NCBI RefSeq assembly: GCF_024166365.1
Contig: NC_064831.1
Coordinates: 26,216,768 to 26,280,767 of the forward strand
Direction of reading: 5' to 3'
Length of the DNA stretch: 64,000 bases
Origin: Elephas maximus indicus
Taxonomy: Eukaryota > Chordata > Mammalia > Proboscidea > Elephantidae
Below the pieces are notes generated by a model that had not been told where the DNA came from, searched no databases, and saw only the letters and a program-made list of their open reading frames with translations. Of the stretch, positions 20,118-32,703 are shown one piece after another (within the stretch, counting starts at the first letter, position 1; each line of letters opens with the position of its first letter). A program made the position numbers and the translations under genes.

Positions 20118-20305
20118 TATTAACATGCTGGGCTGCTAACTGAAAAGCTGGAAGTCCAAGTACACCCAGAGGCACCTAGGAAGAAAGGCCTGGTGATCCA
20201 CTTCTGAAAAATCAGCGATTGAAGAGCCTACTGAGCACAGTTCTACTCTGACACATGGGATCACCCTGAGCCAGAATCTACTTTAGGGCAGTTGGTTTGG
20301 TTTTG
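20118..20305 (+). repeat. AfroSINE, long variant
   Basis: 'gggctgctaactgaaaagct', 'cacccagaggcacctaggaa', 'gaaaggcctggtgatccact', 'cagttctactctgacacatg', 'gcagttggtttggttttgg'. The head is partly missing. Confidence 0.88.
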
Positions 20306-20372
20306 GTATATATACGTGTGCATGGGTGTATGTGTGTATATATGTGTACATATATATATACACATACATATT
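20306..20372. repeat. TA/TG microsatellite
   Basis: Alternating purine-pyrimidine tract 'tatatatacgtgtgcatggg' through 'tatatatatacacatacata', directly after the SINE tail. Confidence 0.9.
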
Positions 20373-20705
20373 TCTAGAAACTATAAATAGTTTATGTGTT
20401 TATAGAATCAATAATAGCACACTAGCTATAAATGTAGACTATATAGAATATTTGATATTTCTCCTCCAAATACCCCTTCTTCTCTGATAAATTTCTGCAT
20501 TTCTCTAGTTTTTCATCCTCTTTTAAAATTTTGTCTTATACTATATCCTCACACAGACATCAGGACTATTTTTCTTACATTTTTCTTTTTGGATAAGTCT
20601 CATTTGTTTCCATTGCTATGTGCAGTATATGTAAAATTAAAACACTGATTGACAAGTTTTTGTTCTTTTGTAAATCGACTGTTTTCAATCTTGGCCTCAG
20701 GATCC

Positions 20706-20765
20706 AAAAACACCCAGTGCCATCGAGTCGATTCCGACTTATAGCGACCCTCAGGACAGATTTAC
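20706..20765 (-). repeat. AfroSINE 3' fragment, reverse
   Basis: 'caaaaacacccagtgccatc', 'gagtcgattccgacttatag', 'cgaccctcaggacagattt'. Well conserved but short. Confidence 0.88.
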
Positions 20766-21123
20766 TAAATAAGACTCTCCATATCAAGATCTGGGTTTCT
20801 GTATTTTTTAAACTCTTCATTTATTATTTTAAAGTAGAGGTGAGGTTAAGATTCCTGTATAAGCCAATTACATTTGAGTAATCTTTACCATTTAAAACGT
20901 ATCCATATGAGCCAAATATAACAAGCTTGGGTCTTGATAAAAATGAATTCTAAATTCTAATAAAACAGGTCTCCTTTCTATATCTGTACATATAACCGTA
21001 GAACTCAAAAAAGACGATGTGAAAGAAAGATGAATTACAACCAAACCTCTTCCCACCACACCATTCCTTGAGTCCCAGATATAATGCTGCTCCTTTCCAA
21101 TGGCTGAGAAGACAAAGACCTAA
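20766..21123. other. Intergenic DNA, no feature seen
   Basis: AT-rich; nothing supportable. Confidence 0.5.
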
Positions 21124-21373
21124 GTCTTTTTACTCTTGGTGAAGTCTTTGGATAAGCATAAGTGTTTGATTTTTAGGAAAAAAAAAAAAAATTTTTTTTT
21201 TTTTTTTTTAGGAGCTCCCAGTTATCTAGTTTCTCTCCTGGTGTTTGTGCATTGTTAGTAAGGTTTGGATACTGTTTATGCCATGTATTAGGGCTCGTAG
21301 AGTTTTTTCTTTCATGATCTTCATTGTTTTAAATTTTATATTTAGGTCTTCGATCCATTTTGAGTTAGTTGAT
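21124..21373 (-). mobile_element. L1 ORF2 fragment joined to RTE
   Basis: Antisense L1 ORF2 C-terminal region; a minus-strand frame at 21226-21423 reads STNSKWIEDLNIKFKTMKIM, matching the other L1s. It has no L1 poly-A end and abuts the RTE at about 21374, where RTE sequence (on the minus strand, ending ccaaaatcaac) passes directly into L1 (taactcaaaatgg). Inside it, at 21177-21211, a run of A followed by a run of T interrupts the L1 'ggagctcctaaaaatcaaac' sequence. Confidence 0.85.
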
Positions 21374-24078
21374 TTTGGATCCAAGTAAAATGAAATCCCC
21401 AAAGACTTCAATATTTTCTCCATTTATCATGATATTGCTTAATGGTCCAATTGAGAGGATTTTTGTTTTCTTTGTGTTGAGTGCCATCCATACTGAAGGC
21501 TGTAGTCTTTGATTTCTATCAGTAAGTGCTTCAAGTCCCCTTCACTTTCAGCGAGCAAGGTTGTGTCATTCTAATATTGCAGGTTGTTAGCCTTCCTCTA
21601 ATCCTGAAGCTGTGTTCTTCATAAAGTCCATCTTCTCAGATTATTTGTTCAGCATACAGATTGAATAAGTTTGGCGAAAAGATACAACCCTGACACACAA
21701 CTTTTCTTATTTTAAACCACACTGTATGCCCTTGTTTTGTTCTAACAACTGCCTTTTGGTCTATGTACAGGTTCCACATGAGCTTAATTAAGTGTTCTGA
21801 AATTTCCATTCTTTACAATGTTATCCATGATTTGCTATGGTCCACACGGTTGAACGCCTTTGTATACTCAATAAAACACAAGTAAACATAGTTTTGGTAT
21901 TCTCTGCTTTCAGCCAAGATCCATCTCACAGCAGCAATGCCACATTCTCTTATGAATCTGGTTTGAATTTCTGAGTTTCCTGTTGATGTTCTGCTGCAAC
22001 ATTTTTTAAATTATCTTCAGCAAAATTTTACATATTTGTGATATTAATGATATTGTTTGATAATTTCTGTTTTCTTGGTATCACTTTTCTTTGAAATGTG
22101 TTTGTATGTGCATCTTTTCCAGTTGGTTGACCAAGTAGCTCTCTTCCAAATTTCTTGGCATAGATAAGTGAGCACCTCCAGCATTGCATCCATTTTTTGA
22201 AGCATCTCAATTGGTATTCTCCCAATCTCTGGAGAATCTTTTTCCGGTGCCTTCAGTGCTGTTTGCACTTCTTCCTTCAGCAACATCGGTTCTTAATCAC
22301 ACGCTATCACTTAAAATATTTGAATGTCAACCAATTCTTTTTGGTACAATGACCCCACGTATTACTTTCACCTTCTTCTCATGCTTCATATATTGTTCAA
22401 TATTTTGTCCATAGAATCCTTCAGTATTGCAAATCAAGACTTGAATTTTTCCTTTCAGGCTGAGAAATGCTGTGTGTATTCGTCCCTTTCTGTTTTCTAT
22501 CCCCAGGTCTTTGCACACATAGTTATACTTTCCTTTGTCTTCTTGAGTCTTCCTTTGAAATCTTCCCTTCAGCTCTTTTACTTCATCATATCTTTAGCTA
22601 TTCTACATTCTAGAGTAAATTTCAGAATCTCCTCTGACATACATTTTGGTTTTTTCCTTCTTTTCTGTCTTTTTAATGACCTTTTGCTTTCTTCATGTAT
22701 GATATCCTTGATGTTATTTCACAACTCATCTGATTTTCAATCATAAGTGTTTCAATGTGTCAAATCTATTCTTGAGATGGTCTCTAAATTCAGGTGGGAT
22801 ATATTCAAGGTTGTACTTTGGCTCTTGTAGACTTGTTTTAATTTTCTTCAGTGTCAGCTTGAACTTGCATATGAGCAATTGATAGTCTGTTCCTCAGTCA
22901 GCCACTGGCTTTGTTCTGACTGATGATTTTGAGCTTCTCCATCGTCACTTTCCACAGATGTAGTCTATCTGATTCCTGTGTATTCCATCTGGTGCGATCC
23001 ATGTTTACAGTAATTGCTTATGTTGTTGAAAAAACAGGTATTTCAAAGAATGAGTTGGTGGCCTTGCAAAATTTTATTATGAGATCCCTGGAGTTATTTT
23101 ATCACTGAGACCATATTTTTGAACTGCTGATGCTTCTTCTTTGTTTCCAACTTTCACATTCCAATCACTAGTAATTATCAATGCATCTTAATTGCACGTT
23201 TGATTAATTTTAGACTGCAGAATTTGTTAAAAATCTTAAATTTCCTCATCGTTGGCATTAGTGGTTGGTATGCAAATTTAAATAATAGTTGTATTAACTG
23301 GTCTTCCTTATTAAAATAAGCCATTGCTGTCAAGTCGATTCTGACTCATAGCTACCCTGTAGGACAGAGTAGAACTGTTCCACACAGTTTCCAAGAAGCG
23401 CCCGGTGGACTTGAACTGCCAACCTTTTGGTTAGCAGCTGTAGCTCTTAACTGCTACACCACCAGGGTTTCTGGTCTTCCATATAGGCATATGGACATTA
23501 TCTTATCACTGACAACTTCATACTTCAGGATAGATCTTGAAAAGTTCTTTTCGATGATGAATGCGACACCATTCCTCTTCAATTTGTCATTCCTGGAGTA
23601 GTAGACTATAGGATTGTCTGACTCAAAATGATGAAGTCGATTTCAGTTCATTAATGTCTAGGATATCAATCTTTATGCATTCCCTTTTGTTTTTGATAAC
23701 TTCCAGTTTTTCTAGATTTATACTTTGTGTATTCCACTTTCTGATTATTAATGATGCTTGCAGCTATTCATTCTTATTTTGAATCATGCCACATCAGCAA
23801 ATGAATTTTCTGAAAGATTTACTCTATTCAATATGAGGAGCTCATCTTCTAGTACTATATCAGACAATGTTCCGTTGCTAGCCATAAGGTTTCCACTGTC
23901 TGTTTTCTTGTTTGTTTGTTTTTGTTTTTACAGAAGCAGATCTCCTTGTCCTTCCTACTCTGTCTTAGTCTGGAGGCTCCACCTAAAGCTGTCCGCCATG
24001 GGTGACCCTGCTGGTACTTGAAATAGCAGTGGCATAGCCTCCAGCATCACAGCAACATGCAAGCCACCACAGTATGAC
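21374..24078 (-). mobile_element. RTE (BovB-like) LINE, long copy lacking its 3' end
   Basis: Reads on the minus strand through the whole RTE body: a 5' leader near 23930-24078, an endonuclease region (about 23100-23900; an SNLKRNGVAFIIE-like segment is inferable from the plus strand at 23545-23580), a linker and the reverse transcriptase (about 21400-22900; minus-strand frames at 22028-22286 include EIGRIPIEMLQKMDAMLEV, as in RTE polymerases). Many stops and frameshifts; dead. The last 450 or so bases (the part seen alone at 1785-2248 and 43243-43785) are missing, replaced by the L1 fragment. An AfroSINE inserted at 23308-23470. Confidence 0.88.
23308..23470 (-). repeat. AfroSINE inserted in the RTE
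   Basis: Reverse SINE flanked by a perfect 10-base duplication, ctggtcttcc, at 23298-23307 and 23471-23480. Body: 'aagtcgattctgactcatag', 'ggacagagtagaactgttcc', 'gcgcccggtggacttgaact', 'accaccagggtt'. The RTE reads on uninterrupted if the SINE and one repeat are removed. Confidence 0.96.
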
Positions 24079-24107
24079 AAAATGACAAACAAGTGGAGGA
24101 AAACAAT

Positions 24108-24245
24108 ATTAATAATCATTAAAGCTAATATTTACTGAATGCATGTTGCATGCTGGGCAACACTGAGTTGTTTACATGTGTTAACTAACATAATTCTTAA
24201 GAATCAACCTCCTTGGTAGGTGCTGATACTGGTCATAATAGAAAG
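24108..24245 (-). repeat. MIR SINE (unit 1 copy)
   Basis: 'taataatcattaaagctaat', 'gcatgttgcatgctgggcaa', 'tttacatgtgttaactaaca': antisense MIR. The same MIR, in the same place relative to the receptor, occurs at 45495 and 56885, so it predates the duplication. Confidence 0.8.
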
Positions 24246-27088
24246 GTAATAGTTAATCTTTGAATAAAGAGAGCAAAAATAAGTTTCTGATTGTCCTATT
24301 TAAATGAAGTACATCATCCCCACCCCACTCCTCCACCACCACTCTCTCCTTTTACTCCCTTTTCCAGTGTATGGGGCCCTATGGGAATACCTCCTTTTTC
24401 ATGCACTAGACAAGTTCTGTGTTTTAATGTTATCATAGCCATCCAAAGTAGTTTACTTTTTTTCAAGATATAATACACATATTTATCTCATAAAATATCA
24501 AGTAACAATAACTAAAACAAAATGATAAACTCTATTTAAAAATATTAGACCTAAATACACAGATCGATTTTCATTGAAGCTAAAGAAACCAAAGCTTCAC
24601 GTTATCGCATTTTTGCAGACCCCTATCAAGGCCACGTTTTGGTTTTGTATATGCATTTTTGTTTTCTCTTTCTTAAGAAAATCATCCCAAAATATACAAG
24701 TTTCATGCTCCTAAACATTCGATTTGACACTTTGCTGTTCAGACATATTTCCATCAGTGATTGAATGTAAGTCAAGTGTTGACCATCCCTGGGACTCAAT
24801 TCTTTATTTAAAATCTGAGATTGGGATTCCAAAAAGCCTCTGTTTCCTCCCAAAACAGAATTTCAACTATTGTTTGACTGTTGGAATTTCTTCCCCTATC
24901 CCCCGCACTGAGGAAGTTGTTAGAAGGTGTGTTACAGAAAAGTAAGAGAAAATATTTTAAAATAAAGAATAGCACATAGAACAGTTTGGAAAAAAGAAGT
25001 TAAAAGATATGTATTCATTTAATAGGAATTTATTGATGTGTCTTATATCCTAGTTCATGTGGGGTAATAAGTGTGTGTCTCTCCTCCGAACTCTAGACTG
25101 CATCACCTTGACTCTTAAGTTAACTTGCACTTGGTGTTTTCATACCTGAGATCAGGGATTGCCTTTATGTCATTCCACAGAATTGCGTAAAGGAACTGAA
25201 TGCTCAAAATTTAATTATTCCAGAGTAAATGAATCTTGTTTCAATAGCACAAAATTGACCATCATACCATAATGTAAATTTTTCTCTATGAACTTGGTCA
25301 CTATTAGCCTTTACTATTTACAACTTTTGTATTGAACCCGTAGACTTTCAGAAAGCTGAGTCTTCTGTTTTCATGATCATGTCAAATTCTCGAAATTATT
25401 TTAATGAAAAATTATTTAAATATTCAATACCTAACACCTGTTTGTTATAATTCCCTCAGTAAAATGAATATTTTGTACACATAGTAGCTGATTATTAATT
25501 AGTGGAGTTAAAATCTATACATATTATAAAGGTAAAATAGAATTAAGTAGTATATTTTAAACTCAATCAGTTAAGAGCAGTTGTCTGGTTTTTTTCTAAC
25601 AAATATATTTTGAGCCTTGACCTTGAAATCTTTTTTTTTTTTTTTTTGCATTTAGGCACCAGCTCTAATATAGTATCACCTGCAATGTACACGATGTGTT
25701 TAATTATGGAGTAGAGACCAAGCTTTCCCAAAAGGTCTCTGGAAAACAAAATGTCAGGTTCCACCATGATAAGGCAGTCAATCCATTTCCTTTGAGAGTT
25801 CGAAAGTCTTACATAAGGTTGAGAAAATCAATTCATACATTTGAATCTTATTTTCTACCGAAATTTTTGATGCTGAATGATTGTAGGCTTCTTGCCAGAA
25901 TCAAAAACCAACCAATCATCAAACAAAAAAACAATATTACAACTCATAGTGTGTCAATATTTCCTAAAATTTGTTTCAAATTAGAGATTAAAAAATGTTT
26001 ATATTTATTTTTTAATGTATTTCTGCCTCTCTGCAGAAGTGCCACATTAAATAGATTGATTTTCCAGACTATATGCGGTTCTTCTCATGTGACTTTGATA
26101 CATATCATCAAGAAAAAAATAAAATTTACTTAAAAAAATTACTAAAGAAGGAATTCCTATGATACTCCAAGTGGCCTGGTCAGGAATCCTTCTTCCAACA
26201 AAACTTTCAGATTCATCCTTTGCTCCTTGTTTAACTTCAAGGGGGAAAAAAAAAATCCTAGAAGAATGAAATATCTCTCTATACAAGAGGCTATATATAT
26301 TGATTGAGGTGAATTTTAAATTATTTTATAAAATGTAAAAAATCTATACAGCTGCACATCTAATGAAAAGAATATTCTTTTCAGGGAGTATCTTAAAATT
26401 TAAAGATGTGGCCTACTGGAGACACAAGATCTCCTTCACAATAACCATTATTTGGTTATCAAATAGCTGTTTAGCCACTAATTATTATGAATGAAATCAG
26501 CAGAAATTATGCTCCCTTGAAGAATTTATTATAACTTATGTCAAAAAGATCAATATGCAACTGATCTCAGGCATATTATTTAAAGGAATGTGTTTTATTT
26601 GATAAATTATGTATACTGAGTTGTATTATTTTTCCTGCATGCCCATTTTCTTAATTTGGGCTTTTCCTGGGTTGGATAGATTATACAGATCTTATATGAA
26701 TGATTTCCACAAAACAAATATCAAGGTATGCATCTGAGATTTATTTTGCCTTATATTGAATTTGAATATTCTCAGGGTTAAAATAAAAATGCAGCCAGCT
26801 GGTCATCTTGGCTCAATGAGATAGGGCCGTAGTTTGATAGTCCAGCGCATTTCTACCTGCAGCTGCATGACCCCAAAGAATCACTTTTATTCTTATCACA
26901 GTAAGGAACAAGTTTTTTTTTTTTTAATCTTTATTTTAACCTTAACGTATTACATTATGTTCAGCATACAGTCATAGTCAACAATAACTTTGAATAGCAA
27001 AAGTTTGTAAGAAGTGTTAAATATTTTGTACATATGGTGAGAAATTTATGCAGCTATATTGAAGTATTTTATAAATTATACTGCTCCA
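24246..27088. other. Unit 1 non-coding body
   Basis: AT-rich sequence homologous to 45641-48230 and 57051-59950. The open frames here (e.g. 145 codons at 25696-26133 and 73 codons at 24724-24945) are not conserved as frames in the other two units, arguing against coding. Includes T runs at 25630-25647 and 26912-26924. Confidence 0.65.
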
Positions 27089-27098
27089 TAGTAATGCT

Positions 27099-27260
27099 GG
27101 AAACCCTGGTGGCATAATGGTTAGGAGCTAGCTACTAACCAAAAGGTCAGCGGTTCAAATCCACCAGGAGCTCCTTGGAAATGCTTCGGGGCATTTTTAC
27201 TCTGTCCTGCAGGGTCACTATGAGTCAAATGGACTCAACAGCAACGGGTTTGGTTTTTTT
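27099..27260 (+). repeat. AfroSINE, unit 1 only
   Basis: Forward SINE ('ggaaaccctggtggcataat', 'gtcagcggttcaaatccacc', 'cagggtcactatgagtcaaa', T-rich end). A perfect 10-base target duplication, tagtaatgct, flanks it at 27089-27098 and 27267-27276. Absent from units 2 and 3, so inserted after the split of unit 1. Confidence 0.96.
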
Positions 27261-27771
27261 GGTCTGTAGTAATGCTAATTATTAATGCTTCCAGTTTTGA
27301 AACTTTATTTTATTATTCCTTGATAAAATTAGATAACATAATTTTCATAGACACAGCTTTAGGTTCTACACTTTACTTCCCATCTCTTGAAATAAGTTAT
27401 ACAATATCTTTAATTAAAAATAAAGATCTTTAATAAAAGCAGAGCTCAATATTCAAGTGAAACAGGAGAGCAACAATGACAAAATATGTGTGGATGATGA
27501 TAAGAACCAGAAAAAATGATATTATGATGGGAATACCTATGAATTAAATTGTTTATTTAATAAATTTACTTAGAAAGTGATGCATGACTCTCAGTTTATG
27601 GAACTAATAATATTAAAAAATATTAAACTAGTACACAAATCTCCAGGGTCAATATAAATGTTAATATTGCCTTCTCTCTCTCTGTCATAGGTTCTGGGAT
27701 TGGTTTAAAACACACTTTAAGTAGGTGTTATTTTAAGTTGATTACCTCTCATTGAAAGTCTTATATAACAC

Positions 27772-28668
27772 TTTTTTTCTTTAATTGTGCTTTAGGTAAA
27801 AGTTTACAGCTCAAGTTAGTTTCTCATACAAAAATTTATACACATATTGTTTTATGACCCTAGCTGCTATCCCTATAATGTGACAGCACATTTCTCCTTT
27901 CCACCCCGGATTTCCTGTGTCCATTCAACCAGCTCCTATCCCTTTCTGCCTTCTCATCTGGTCTCTGGACAGGAACTTCCCATTTATAAAAAAAAAAAAA
28001 GTCTCGTGTATTTACTTGAAGTAAGATGCGCACTTTTCACGGGTATCATTTTATGTCTTATAGTCCAATCTATTCTTTGTCTGAAGAGTTGGCTTCAGAA
28101 TGGTTATAGTTCTGGCTTAGCAGAGAGTCCGGGCGCCATGTCTTCTGGGGTTCCTCCAGTCTCAGTCAGAGCACTGAATTCTGGTCTTTTTACTAGAATT
28201 TGAGTTCTGCACCACACTTTTCTTCTGCTCTCTTGGGGAATCTCTGTTGTGTTCCCTGGCAGGGCAGTCATTGGTGGTAGCTGGGCACCATCTAGCTCTT
28301 CTTGTCTCGGGCTGATGGAGTCTAAGGTTTATATGGCCCCTTTTGTCTCTTGGGCTAATATTTTCCTTGTGTCTTTGGTGTTCTTCATTCTTCTTTGCCA
28401 CAGTTGGTTGAGACCAAGTGATGCATCTTAGATGGCCACTTGCTAGTTTTAAGACCCCAGACACCACTCACCAAAGCCGGATGCAGAACATTTTCTCAAT
28501 AAAATTTGTTATACCAATTGACCTAGATGTTCCCTGAAACCATGGTCCCTAGACCCCCACCCCTGCTGCACAGTTCCTCAAAGTGTTTGGTTGTGTTCAG
28601 GAAACTTCTTAGTTTTTAGTTTAGTCCAGTGATGCTGACTTCCCCTGTATGGTGAGATATCCTTCCTA
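27772..28668 (-). mobile_element. L1 3' UTR, minus strand
   Basis: Reads in reverse through an L1 3' UTR like that at 41940-42725: 'tttaattgtgctttaggtaa' at the tail, 'cagtcattggtggtagctgg', 'gagaccaagtgatgcatctt', 'ccgatgtcc'-like end near 28668. Moderately diverged. Not present at this place in units 2 and 3. Confidence 0.88.
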
Positions 28669-29170
28669 GCACTTTTAAAAGGTAGTAAAACTACCTATTG
28701 GTCAATACAGTTCCATTAAAGCTCACTATATTTCTTTTATTTTACTATCATTGGAAGCTCTCATTTGCAATTTTATCTAACTCAAAAAAATACTTGATGT
28801 TGAGGAGGGATTCAGTGGGTAGAGGTTTCTTTAATTTATGGAAAAGAGATTCACGTTGTCTTTTAGGCACTTCTGAACTTACACACTCATTTTAGCCCCT
28901 TTCTTTGATCTAGCAGGTGAAATATTTTATATTTATAATGCTTTAAAGGTGATATGGCCTACGACTGGTTTTTCCAACTTTATGGAGAGGTTTTTGAAAC
29001 ATTTACAGTTGATAGTTCTTACCAGAAGGATTAGTTTTTTGAATCAGGGGTAGTAGAATATCGTCTTAGAGAGCTTCTGACCTGCCTACCAAAAGCTCTA
29101 AGAATGTTACCCTTATTGAAAAGAAATTAAAAGAATGATAAATATATTGCTTTAAAGCTCACAGATATTT

Positions 29171-29215
29171 AAAAAAAAAAAGTTGCTGTCAAGTGGATTC
29201 CAACTCACAGTGATC
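29171..29215 (-). repeat. AfroSINE 3' fragment
   Basis: Short piece after an A run: 'agttgctgtcaagtggattc', 'caactcacagtgatcatat', followed by a TA-rich simple repeat. Confidence 0.75.
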
Positions 29216-29465
29216 ATATGTATATACATATATATATGATATAGATATTTAAAGTACATATAAATAATGACAGAAATTGGTGGGAGAAAAATGATTAAGA
29301 TATTTGATGATCAATAACAAGTCAGGGATAAGAGGAATTAGCCTAGTAGCCACAGGTGCTCGGCAAACTGGCTATGTACAGATTCTGATTAAGCCTAACA
29401 CATAGACGTCCTATTCTTAAAAAACTATTGTACTAAAATAATTTGTATAACAATTTAGGAAATAA

Positions 29466-29664
29466 GAGTAGCTTGTTGTTTTTGTTGTTGTATGCCATCA
29501 AGTCAATTCTGACTCCTAGCGACCCTACAGGACAGAGTTGAACTGCCCCATAAGATTTCCAAGGCTGTTAGGGAAGCTGACTGCCACACTCTCTCCCAGG
29601 GATCAGCTGGTGGTTACCTTTCATTTAGCAGCCTAGTGCTTAATCACTATACCACCAGGGCTCC
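29466..29664 (-). repeat. AfroSINE, reverse copy
   Basis: 'tgttgtatgccatcaagtca', 'tcctagcgaccctacaggac', 'gaactgccccataagatttc', 'gactgccacactctctccca', 'ccaccagggctcctt'. Near complete. Confidence 0.92.
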
Positions 29665-30512
29665 TTCAGCTCATGGCAACCTTATGTGAAAGACAACAAA
29701 ATGTCCACACCACAGTACTGCAAATTGATAGATGGGTGGTAGAAGAAGCATGACATACATCATGGATATTTTACTTTGCTGAGGAAAATGGTGTAAATGA
29801 TATGGGGGATGTATTCATTTCGGAAGCTTAGTGAAGCCTCAGCATGCTTAGAAGCCAAGCAAAATATCCAACCACACAATACCCTGACATCAGTGTGTTT
29901 CCATTTTTTGTACTATTTCTTTGTGTGTATGTGTTTCCAAGTACATAACATTTTGACTGTTATCATAAAAACATCTGTAATTATACATCACTTTTAATTA
30001 AATATATATAATTTCTATACACTAACAATATACTAAGCATTACTAATAATGAATGTTGTAAAAATCTCTCCATAAAGTTGAAGAACTCAACTTTAGCTCT
30101 TAATTCCTAAAAGGTATTTAAAATACAAACTATTTCATCTGCTAGGTTAATAAAAAGTGCTAAAATGAGTATATGTGTTCATATGTGTTCAGAAGCACCT
30201 AAAAGGCACCTTTAATCTTTTCACAAAAGAAATTTCAACTTAAAATGTCTAGTTATCATAATTACTCTTTGAATACACATACATTATCTCATTAGGTTGA
30301 TATTTTTTAATTTCCTTCTCCATTTCATCATTTGAAATTTTTCTTATGAATTTTACTATGATTGACATATTTTTTACAAAAGTAAGTTTCATATTTATAA
30401 CTATTTCACAAGAAAAATTCCCAATATGAAACCGTTAGTTCAAAGGATATGAAAGTTATCAAAGTTCATGATGAATGACTAGCAATTTTTTAAACGATGT
30501 ACCTTATGTTTA

Positions 30513-30717
30513 GAGTCTCTGAGTGGTACAAATGAGTAAGCACTTGACCACTAGCTGAAAGTCTGATGGTTTGAACCCACCCAGAGGCACCTGGGAGTAC
30601 AGGCCTGGCAATCTCCTTCTGAAAAGTCACAGCCCTGAAAACCCTATGGAACAGTTCTACTCTGCACACGTGGGGTTGCCATGAGTTGGAACTGATTGGA
30701 GGCAACTAACAACACGG
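30513..30717 (+). repeat. AfroSINE, long variant
   Basis: 'gagtctctgagtggtacaaa', 'aacccacccagaggcacctg', 'acaggcctggcaatctcctt', 'gttctactctgcacacgtgg', 'ggttgccatgagttggaact', ending 'aactaacaaca'. Unit 1 only. Confidence 0.9.
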
Positions 30718-32626
30718 TATGTCACCACACGTGTTAGTGCATATTTGGCTACATCGTTAACAATTTTTTTCTTGATAATTTAGTAAAGTGTTAATACATC
30801 ACTTTCATACCATGTATAGACTTATCATTTCCTCACATTAAAACTTCTGTTTCCTCTTTGATGTATCAACTATCTATCTTTTCCCTATGGGTTCAGTTGT
30901 CTTTTTTTTTTAATTTGGTAAATTATTTTTATATTTGAGATGTTTAATAACTATATTAATGCTCTAAGCTTTCCTTCAAGTTTTTGTTAAAATTTATAAT
31001 TTTTGCATACAATTTTTGCGGTGTAAACACTGGAAAAATCTGAATAATAGTTTACACGTGATAAAATGAGCATTCCAATAGTTTGGACACCCTTACCAGC
31101 ATTCCCATTTTTATTGTATTAAAACACATTTCTCTGCCCTATATATATTATCAATGATATATCTTCATGTAATAATGTATTATGTAATACAACTTCTACT
31201 AGGTGCAAAAGCTATATTATTTCATTCCTTTTTCTTGCTCATTTATCCCAGTATTTTATCTATTTTACTTTTATAATACTTTGTGTGTTATATTTTCTCC
31301 ACTTCACAGTCTTTCCAAATTTTTTCACTTTGCTTTTTAGCTTGACCTTTTATTACAAATTTTTATTAAAATAATTCATCATGGTCTGAAATATATAGCC
31401 TTGAAATTTAGGTTGGATTTGTATGAATTGGTTTAAAAAGAACAACAATATGACATTTATTTTGTCCATCCAGTTATATGCTATCTTCACATTTTATTTG
31501 ATATTTTACTATATTGTCAGTTTTTATTAAAATGATATTTAAATATTATGCTTAGTTATCAGTATTTATTATTAGTAATGTGAAAATATGATTAGCATAT
31601 TAAAATATAGTATATTGGAATGTTACCAGTTAGAATAATTAAAATTTATCCATTTGGTTTTTTGAATACTTTAGCAAGTTGAATAATTTTCATTGTTCAA
31701 AAATAATGTTTTCAGTAAAAAAAAAATTATAATCAGCTTTCTGTTTTATCTTTCCAGTGTTGCCATCATCATTTATATATGTGGTGCAGCTATGCTTTTT
31801 GGATTCTGCCACATTTCATGACAATATCAGTGGGAAATTGGAAAAAAAAGACTTTTTCATGCTTATATTTATATTGACATATTCATAATATCATCCAAGC
31901 CTTTTTTCAAACTTTTTAAGTTTCTACCCCTATTTACGTTTATTAAAATCCTTTCTCAAAGTTTATTAATGATTGTATGATTTCTCAATGTAATAGCCTG
32001 TTATCACTACATCTGTCTGTACCAGTTAAACACTTCACTTTACCTCATCCTCCCCACTCTTCTGAGTGAGTGGCCTTCTACATGGCAAAATATAAAAAAT
32101 CACTAAAAAGAATTTGAAGGAAAGACTTAGCCTGATTCACTTTTAGAGTTCCAGAAACTATCACTGTATTCGACCATAGTAAATGCACAGTAAATACTGG
32201 TAGCATTTAATATTGTTTCCTTTAAATTTACTAATTGTATTTAGAACAAGTGAACTGTAGATAGTGAGACTTTTATTTGCTCTGGAAATACATAAATGCC
32301 AGATTTTTTGTTGGAAAACAAAACAGAATTCATTTCAATTTGCTATCTTGGAATTAACCATCCTTCATATTCTTCTTCAGTCAAACTTTAATAAATGTTA
32401 ACATATATTTTAATGATTCATTCTCAAGCTCCCCTTAAGTCTGACATGTTAAAGTGCCTGTATTGGCATAATTCCATCTCTTCTTAAAGGAAGAAATAAA
32501 ACGTATTTTCATTTTGCTGTTTGTCAACATGGCCATTATTCAATAGACATAAATTCAACGTGTTGAAAGGGAGCAGAGATATTTACCTAAGGTGACTGAA
32601 GATTTTATTGTATTTAATAATTGTAT
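30718..32626. other. Unit 1 non-coding, upstream of the receptor
   Basis: Very AT-rich; alignable in blocks with unit 2 (for example 'aaaatgagcattccaata' at about 31064 and 49023, and 'ttgaaatttaggttg' at about 31402 and 50393) and near the receptor with both other units ('ttttaatgattcattctc' at 32408 and 61083). No gene. Confidence 0.65.
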
Positions 32627-32643
32627 TGGTTTTTCTCTTGAGG
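32627..32643 (+). promoter_or_regulatory. Putative splice acceptor, receptor exon (unit 1)
   Basis: 'tggtttttctcttgag' ends in AG at 32641-32642, 61 bases before the ATG at 32704. The equivalent AG is present in units 2 and 3. Olfactory receptor genes usually splice a non-coding 5' exon to the single coding exon at such a site. Confidence 0.5.
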
Positions 32644-32703
32644 AACATTCAATATTGTTGGATGGAATTTTTGGATATGGTCTGCTTTATTTTGATTTAA
32701 GCC

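Noticed and set aside
22324-22746. 140-codon hydrophobic plus-strand frame
   Set aside because: Antisense of the RTE element; T-rich strand gives spurious hydrophobic residues.
25696-26133. 145-codon frame in unit 1
   Set aside because: Frame is not kept in the homologous parts of units 2 and 3.
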